From Micropterus salmoides (lineage: Eukaryota; Chordata; Actinopteri; Centrarchiformes; Centrarchidae): a stretch of 64,000 bases of DNA. The stretch spans positions 14,160,899-14,224,898 of the forward strand of contig NW_024040485.1 in the NCBI RefSeq assembly GCF_014851395.1. Direction: 5' to 3'. Each line of letters starts with the position of its first letter. Position 1 is the stretch's first letter. The notes under the pieces are model-generated. The model was given only the letters and a program-made list of their open reading frames with translations, was not told the DNA's origin and did not search any database. Position numbers and translations under genes: made by a program. Positions 60,901 through 64,000 of this stretch are shown here, one piece after another.

Positions 60901-63900
60901 TGAAATAAAAACAGAAAACACATAAACACAATTAAACACAAAGTATTTTTAAAAAACATGTTAGAATTTAGTCCCTGATTCCATATAGGTTACTAGCTCA
61001 CTCACACAAAATGCCAAGGCCAGAGTGAGAAATATACTCTCGATTATTGAGGCCATTCTGGCAGTGAGTGATCAGTGTTATGTTTAGTCCCTCACTTAGT
61101 TCACTCCAATTAACCAGGGCTCCATTATTCCCCAGAGATTACCCCCCCCCCCTTCTCTCACTCTTTCTCTTTCTCACACACACACACACACACACACACC
61201 AGTGGACACATGATAATTACAAACCCCTGTTTTTCACTGCTGTTTCCTCCATGTCGTATTCATGTCATGTGAAGAGCCAATACTTCTGTCTAGATATGGC
61301 TTTAAAGGCTCTCTAGAAATGTCACCTAAATATGTTGATATATGTGTCAAAACGGGACACTTTCTGTCAGGTTTTGCATGATCCACCACACGTGATGGAG
61401 CCTGTTAGCAGTGTTTGTATTTGACTTCCCTGATGAGCATCATCACCCATCTGGAAACACAGAAACATGCTCACAATAAGAATACAGCATTGTTATTTCT
61501 TGGTTTCTTGCTGCCTCTTGCTATCATTGTATAATGTGTTATAGTGAATTATATATATTACAGTAGTGCAATGCAATTGCTGTTATTTTGTCCTGAGGCT
61601 CTTAGAAATAAGTGTATACTTTACTCATCGAGCAACAAGACATCAGTATGTGTCTACCTAATGCCGTGACATTTCATTTTCAAAGGTACTGTTAGACAAT
61701 ACACAAATTGAAATCCTGTTGCATTAACCCCCAACCCAGCTTCTTATTGGTTTATACAGGGGGGAATGCGACAGGCAGCAAAGCTAACAGGTGTTATTGT
61801 TTCACGCTCACATTGTGCTTGGTGAGACTGGAAATGTTGTTCGCTATTGCCTGAAGCCACTCCAAGCAGTCTTCCGCTGTGGGAAACTGTACAACCCCAC
61901 TGCAAACTCCATCCACGGCTATGACCTGGAAAGCATTTTTCCTGAAAGAAGTGAGAAAACAAAAGATCATGGGATGCTTTTCCATTTTTTCAGCCTATGA
62001 ACTACAAATTACATACAGACCATAACACTTGTGATTGATTTACTACGCTCAAGGAAGCCATTAGTTTCAATAGATATCAGTAGGGAATGATAAATAACTT
62101 GCAAAGACTGGAAAGTTACTTGCATTATGTTATTTTCCAATGTAGCAATATGGAAATGTGTTTATTGACAGCTTAACGGTTTATCACGCCAAGCATCCAC
62201 TATTTAGTAGGTGTGTCCTAAAACAGATGCACAAAACTGTTTTACTTATTTGTGTTTAAAGGCATAGACTAAATAGCTTAAAAAATGTGACTTTTACAGG
62301 ATGGCGTTGAAAACCCTGAAGCATTTAAGAAGAAAGAGATCATAGCACTACTGTCCTGTAGAGCTTTACAGGGAGATACCAGCTCTGACCCTTCAAGATG
62401 AAGTTCCGCAGCTCACCTGCAGACGTCAGAGCCCGGGATGTACTGCGACAGGCGTGAGTGGAGCAGTGGAATAAGGCGCAGATCTACCCATCTCTTCTCC
62501 CAGCGAAGCCCCGGGGACGTGGGCCAGGACGAGCAGGACAGCGTGTCCTGCAGAAGTGTGAAACGCAATTTAGAACAGCTTGTCGTTTCCCACCTCGCAC
62601 ATTTCAAACAGTTGGCATGTCAAGAGCTTCAGTCCTGCCGCTGCTGCTGCTGTTGTTGCTGCAGGTGCACAGGCAGGCCGAGCGAGCGCAAGAAAGCTGA
62701 TTCAGTCTCCTCAAAAGATAAAGATAGAGCATCCCGGTTATCAGTGAGCAGCGACGGTTGCATGGAAACAACTTTCTGGCACTGGGAATGCTGCCGCATA
62801 CTTGCAAAGGGAAAGGTAGGGAATCAATCAGTCAAAGAAGAGGCTAATGAAAAAAGTACCGTGTTGTTAGGATGGTAGTTCAAGTGCAAGCCGCTATCAC
62901 ACAGAGGAGAGGATGTCCCACTACTCTGGTCGCTGGGGATGCCTGAAAGTACAGCAGGGACATGCAAAAAAAGCCAATAAACCCTCCAAACTCAGAGCAA
63001 CACCCACATGTATTTCAAGGTTTCCTGCAGTGAATCACAACAAAAGTGTGTTACTTTGTTCTCCTCCACTGTAGGCTCCTGTTCTGTGTCAATTTGTATT
63101 CAGTTGACTGGCTGGATGGCCAGTCAACCTGGCCTATATACGCGTATAAAAAGGATTTTATAAAAGCTTTCATGTCTGATGACGCACTAAAGCTTTCCCA
63201 TGCAAAAGCTATCAGTTGCCCACAATGAGCAATGCCAATTCTCTCAGTTCAGTCTTTAGCATCGTTTGTGAAGCTTTATATATGTCCTTTCCTCTTTTTC
63301 TCCCTTCTCTTTAGCAAGAAGGTTTTTTTAATTTGGTGCTTATCAAGATGAGCAAGTCCAAAAAGTTAAGCAATTGAATTTCTGTTTTTTATTTTTCTCA
63401 AAGTGGCTCTTCAGGCTCGCATTTGTTGTCACCAGGACAACCAGTCCTTGACAGAAAATAACACTAACTATAAATAGATTTAGTTGATTATTTTTGCACT
63501 GCAGTTATGGTGATTATAAACTTCATTTTAAGAGTGTGTGAGAGAGGTTTCTTACATGTGCAGTCCTCACACAGGGGCAGTTTCAAAAAGGCTGGAGTCT
63601 TCTTTAGGAAGGAGACTGTAAGAGTCACTTCTTCACCAGCATTTCTCAAAACCTGGACCTGGGAGGTAAAAAAATGTGAGATTTTATTTTTATTGCAGGA
63701 GCTGTAAACTGTGAGGTTTTCTGCTGGCTGCTTGCTGTGATGAAACATGGTGTGCTAATATCTAACTATGAATGGAAAGCCAACATAGGAGTTTTACACA
63801 GACGCAGAGGTTATGCTCCTTACACACATATGTCTTGCTGTTACATTTGAAAAGGATGAAACTGGCTTTACATGTCAAAAAGATACAAATCATAAAGTGA

Positions 63901-64000
63901 CACAAGATAAGCTGGTGAAAGAGCTGTTGGAGTATAAGGAAATATGAGATATGAGTTGACAGCTTACCACTTCCTCGTGGCGATAACTTCTAACGTTTAT
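51772..64000 (-). CDS. sntg1: Gamma-1-syntrophin, C-terminal 415 residues, 12 exons (5' part outside window)
   Basis: Cytoplasmic adaptor that links the dystrophin/dystrobrevin complex to PDZ ligands. Exons in transcript order: 64000-63968 (partial), 63658-63556, 62942-62860, 62547-62417, 61941-61812, 59273-59235, 57736-57620, 56142-56071, 55530-55378, 55192-55100, 52207-52097, 51954-51772. 1,248 nt in frame, 415 codons plus TGA; human SNTG1 is 517 aa, so about 100 residues lie past the edge. Seen: the end of the PDZ domain (RHEEVVQVLRNAGEEV, His at the class I peptide-binding position), WEKRWVDLRLIPLL and AVDGVCSGVVQFPTAEDCLE of the PH-like region, then the syntrophin-unique C-terminus ELEFSNLFAVLHCIHAFFAA. 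Its convergent orientation to pcmtd1 matches mammalian synteny and favours sntg1 over sntg2. Confidence 0.95.
52097..52207 (-). CDS. sntg1: sntg1 exon (syntrophin-unique region)
   Basis: 37 codons, VVLWRYKFSQLKGSSDDGKS then KIKFLFQNQDSKSIEAK, between acatttcag and gtaatt. Phase 0 to phase 0. The 2.9 kb intron upstream holds a possible alternative last exon. Confidence 0.97.
52281..52466 (-). CDS. sntg1: Candidate alternative terminal exon of sntg1
   Basis: After a good acceptor (gctctgctatttcag) the frame stays open for 61 codons: VKLLWLVKFPNGKNNKFISH, NDWYLVDLLTCPISHQIHVD, FNMNYSGNSDEEGIHKLDCS, K, then TAA. That stop overlaps an AATAAA (52280-52285). The upstream exon (55100-55192) ends in phase 0, so joining is in frame. 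The start loosely resembles the normal next exon (VVLWRYKF). Coding status is unproven. Confidence 0.3.
   Translation of the reverse strand: MKLLWLVKFPNGKNNKFISHNDWYLVDLLTCPISHQIHVDFNMNYSGNSDEEGIHKLDCSK
53035..53545 (-). repeat. Non-autonomous element with AGTGGTGG-type ends, copy 2 (reverse)
   Basis: The minus strand reads aatggtgtaagaagtattct, gatcctctactcaagtgaaa and gtggcaatactacagtagaa, corresponding to the left end of 35528-35880. The + strand left end cagcggtggc is the other terminus. The middle (about 53230-53450) does not match and may be an insertion. Confidence 0.65.
53785..53825 (+). repeat. Left fragment of a split dispersed repeat
   Basis: The words gcagggttgcaggtaagctg and gagcct match the start of a common fish repeat of the gctggagcctatcccagc type. 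Its continuation is found about 370 nt downstream. Confidence 0.5.
53826..54194. repeat. Probable insertion splitting the dispersed repeat
   Basis: AT-rich segment with loosely inverted ends (left agtaactactagttag; right acttaagttagtagtaatta, imperfect). It contains gttgcaccacaattacttgg and actagttttgatg, words I associate with a fish MITE. No ORF. Confidence 0.4.
54195..54350 (+). repeat. Right fragment of a split dispersed repeat
   Basis: Contains ggccaccaatctacaccta, cacatgtctttggactgtcg, gaggaaaccata, aagaacatgcaaactccatg and cagaaagggctcagcc, a very widespread vertebrate/fish repeat block. Confidence 0.75.
55100..55192 (-). CDS. sntg1: sntg1 exon (start of syntrophin-unique region)
   Basis: 31 codons, CKTYACIMESHLMGLTVDFS then MGFVCFDAASK, between ttctgtag and gtgagt. 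Phase 0 to phase 0. Confidence 0.97.
55378..55530 (-). CDS. sntg1: sntg1 exon (second PH region, end)
   Basis: 51 codons from ttatcttag. Encodes DNDLLDKRKHCFSVQTESGE, DMFFSVELECELLIWEKAFQ and ATFLEVERIQ. The helix with Trp (LLIWEKAFQMA) closes the PH fold. Confidence 0.97.
55531..56070 (-). other. sntg1: sntg1 intron, nothing recognised
   Basis: 540 nt, no repeat recognised. Confidence 0.8.
56071..56142 (-). CDS. sntg1: sntg1 exon (second PH region)
   Basis: 24 codons, VTTWDWTRAEKSFTVYEIMC then KILK, phase 0 to phase 0, between tttttcag and gtaagg. Confidence 0.96.
56143..57619 (-). other. sntg1: sntg1 intron, nothing recognised
   Basis: 1.5 kb of AT-rich sequence without exon or clear repeat. 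Confidence 0.8.
57620..57736 (-). CDS. sntg1: sntg1 exon (second PH region, start)
   Basis: Encodes IIYMGWVDEKEQDSVQDRMY and SPKFLALRGSSLFKFSAPP. MGW plus the FLALRG strand pattern mark the second PH-like unit of syntrophins. Phase 0 to phase 0. Confidence 0.96.
57737..59234 (-). other. sntg1: sntg1 intron with a hairpin
   Basis: 1.5 kb. It contains an imperfect inverted repeat at 57811-57883, a purine-rich stretch and nothing else recognised. Confidence 0.8.
57811..57883. repeat. Imperfect inverted repeat, 22-nt arms and 29-nt loop
   Basis: Left arm aaagtaggggtggacgatgt+gg and right arm ccacattgtcaacccctact+tt pair at 20 of 22 positions. The arm sequence resembles the aggggtgggcgatatg start of repeat family B, so this may be a tiny MITE. 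Confidence 0.8.
59235..59273 (-). CDS. sntg1: sntg1 39-nt exon
   Basis: Thirteen codons, VKKINRNFPVNQQ, between aatttaacag and gtaaga. They match the INRNFPVNQQ stretch of the mammalian protein. In-frame and symmetric (phase 0-0), so skipping would remove 13 residues without a frameshift. Confidence 0.92.
60342..60424. repeat. (TCTA)n/(TA)n simple repeat
   Basis: Imperfect ATCT units followed by about 12 uninterrupted AT units and an interrupted TATA/CA tail. Confidence 0.92.
61142..61199. repeat. Composite C10, CT-rich, (CA)n simple sequence
   Basis: A C homopolymer of about ten, a pyrimidine-rich stretch, then about 11 CA units. Confidence 0.9.
61812..61941 (-). CDS. sntg1: sntg1 exon (PH-like region, C-terminal helix)
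   Basis: Encodes KNAFQVIAVDGVCSGVVQF and AEDCLEWLQAIANNISSLTK, the end of a PH fold with its C-terminal helix (Trp in EWLQAI). Acceptor cttctttcag, donor gtgagc. Phase 2 to phase 0. Confidence 0.96.
61942..62416 (-). other. sntg1: sntg1 intron, nothing recognised
   Basis: 475 nt between exons, no repeat recognised. Confidence 0.8.
62417..62547 (-). CDS. sntg1: sntg1 exon (PH-like region)
   Basis: Encodes DTLSCSSWPTSPGLRWEKRW and VDLRLIPLLHSRLSQYIPGS. The RWEKRWVDLRLIPLL block is a PH-domain first-strand pattern shared with mammalian gamma-syntrophin. Phase 0 to phase 2. ORFs on the opposite strand here are shadows. Confidence 0.95.
62548..62859 (-). other. sntg1: sntg1 intron with CTG-rich stretch
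   Basis: 312 nt. A short GCTGCTGCTG run lies near 62640-62663. It gives the Cys- and Leu-repeat frames on the + strand, which are not genes. Confidence 0.8.
62860..62942 (-). CDS. sntg1: sntg1 exon (Ser-rich linker)
   Basis: Acceptor gtactttcag. Encodes IPSDQSSGTSSPLCDSGLHL and NYHPNNT, the linker between the PDZ domain and the PH-like region. Phase 1 to phase 0. Confidence 0.93.
62943..63555 (-). other. sntg1: sntg1 intron, nothing recognised
   Basis: 613 nt, AT-rich, no repeat recognised. Confidence 0.8.
63556..63658 (-). CDS. sntg1: sntg1 exon (end of PDZ domain)
   Basis: Encodes VQVLRNAGEEVTLTVSFLKK and TPAFLKLPLCEDCT. The last PDZ strand (VTLTV) is clear. Phase 0 to phase 1, donor gtaaga. 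Confidence 0.95.
63659..63967 (-). other. sntg1: sntg1 intron before the PDZ-end exon, nothing recognised
   Basis: 309 nt between the edge exon and the next one, no repeat recognised. Confidence 0.8.
63968..64000 (-). CDS. sntg1: sntg1 exon, partial at window edge (PDZ)
   Basis: Eleven codons, INVRSYRHEEV, before donor gtaagc on the minus strand. They form the start of the PDZ alpha-B helix. The exon continues beyond 64000. Confidence 0.85.

Larger units (their letters stand above)
59274..61811 (-). other. sntg1: sntg1 intron, 2.5 kb
   Basis: No exon seen. Contains a TATC/TA-rich simple repeat at 60342-60424 and a C10/CT/CA composite at 61142-61199. Confidence 0.8.

Noticed and set aside
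62438..62878. 146-codon + strand ORF with a poly-Cys stretch
   Set aside because: It is antisense to a real sntg1 exon and to a CTG-rich intron. The minus-strand frame matches syntrophin and has correct splice sites.
1..64000. CRISPR array, prophage, integron or bacterial operon
   Set aside because: The gene structure (GT-AG introns, zinc-finger and syntrophin genes, microsatellites) is that of a fish chromosome. The regular tetranucleotide arrays lack spacer-repeat organisation.
1..64000. Endogenous retrovirus or autonomous transposase gene
   Set aside because: No reverse transcriptase, integrase or transposase motif was seen in any frame; the repeats noted are short and without coding capacity.

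Overview
The window reads as vertebrate, and specifically teleost fish, nuclear DNA. It has multi-exon genes with GT-AG introns, many (CA)n and (GATA)n microsatellites, AT-rich intergenic sequence, and several dispersed repeats that I recognise from perciform-type fish genomes. There is no prokaryotic operon structure, no rRNA or tRNA gene that I can see, and no CRISPR array. Most long ORFs outside the exons are chance frames.

Three protein-coding genes account for the coding content. (1) st18 (MYT1 family, also called myt3/nzf3) runs on the + strand from 12054 to 28816. Its 20 coding exons join without a frame error into 1,017 codons with six CCHHC zinc fingers and a C-terminal coiled coil. 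Its 3'UTR probably runs to about 30.87 kb. Roughly 1-12 kb is upstream or 5'UTR-intron sequence, with one or two possible non-coding exons. (2) pcmtd1 is on the + strand. A candidate non-coding first exon and promoter lie near 34.2-34.5 kb, followed by a ~7.1 kb intron. Five coding exons at 41734-46018 encode 359 residues of a protein-L-isoaspartate O-methyltransferase domain protein with a C-terminal SOCS-box-like region. (3) sntg1 (gamma-1-syntrophin) is on the - strand. Twelve coding exons between 51772 and the right edge give the C-terminal 415 residues, from the end of the PDZ domain through PH-like sequence to the syntrophin-unique C-terminus. The 5' part lies beyond 64000.

The gene order st18(+) - pcmtd1(+) - sntg1(-) matches the mirror image of the human 8q11 block SNTG1 - PXDNL - PCMTD1 - ST18. 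No peroxidasin-like (PXDNL) exon was seen between pcmtd1 and sntg1. The three genes do not form a pathway: a neural/endocrine transcription factor, a probable ubiquitin-ligase substrate adaptor of the PIMT fold, and a dystrophin-complex adaptor. They stay together as conserved synteny.

Repeats concentrate between st18 and sntg1 (31-45 kb) and in sntg1 introns (53-58 kb). They include six diverged copies of one dispersed family, two oppositely oriented copies of an element with AGTGGTGG-type ends, a hAT-like end, a repeat split by another insertion, and a 22-bp-arm hairpin. I found no novel multi-gene system. The items most worth a second look are a candidate alternative terminal exon of sntg1 (52281-52466) with its own stop and AATAAA, the repeated phase-2 intron position inside four st18 zinc fingers, a NAGNAG acceptor, and a 31-nt microexon in st18.
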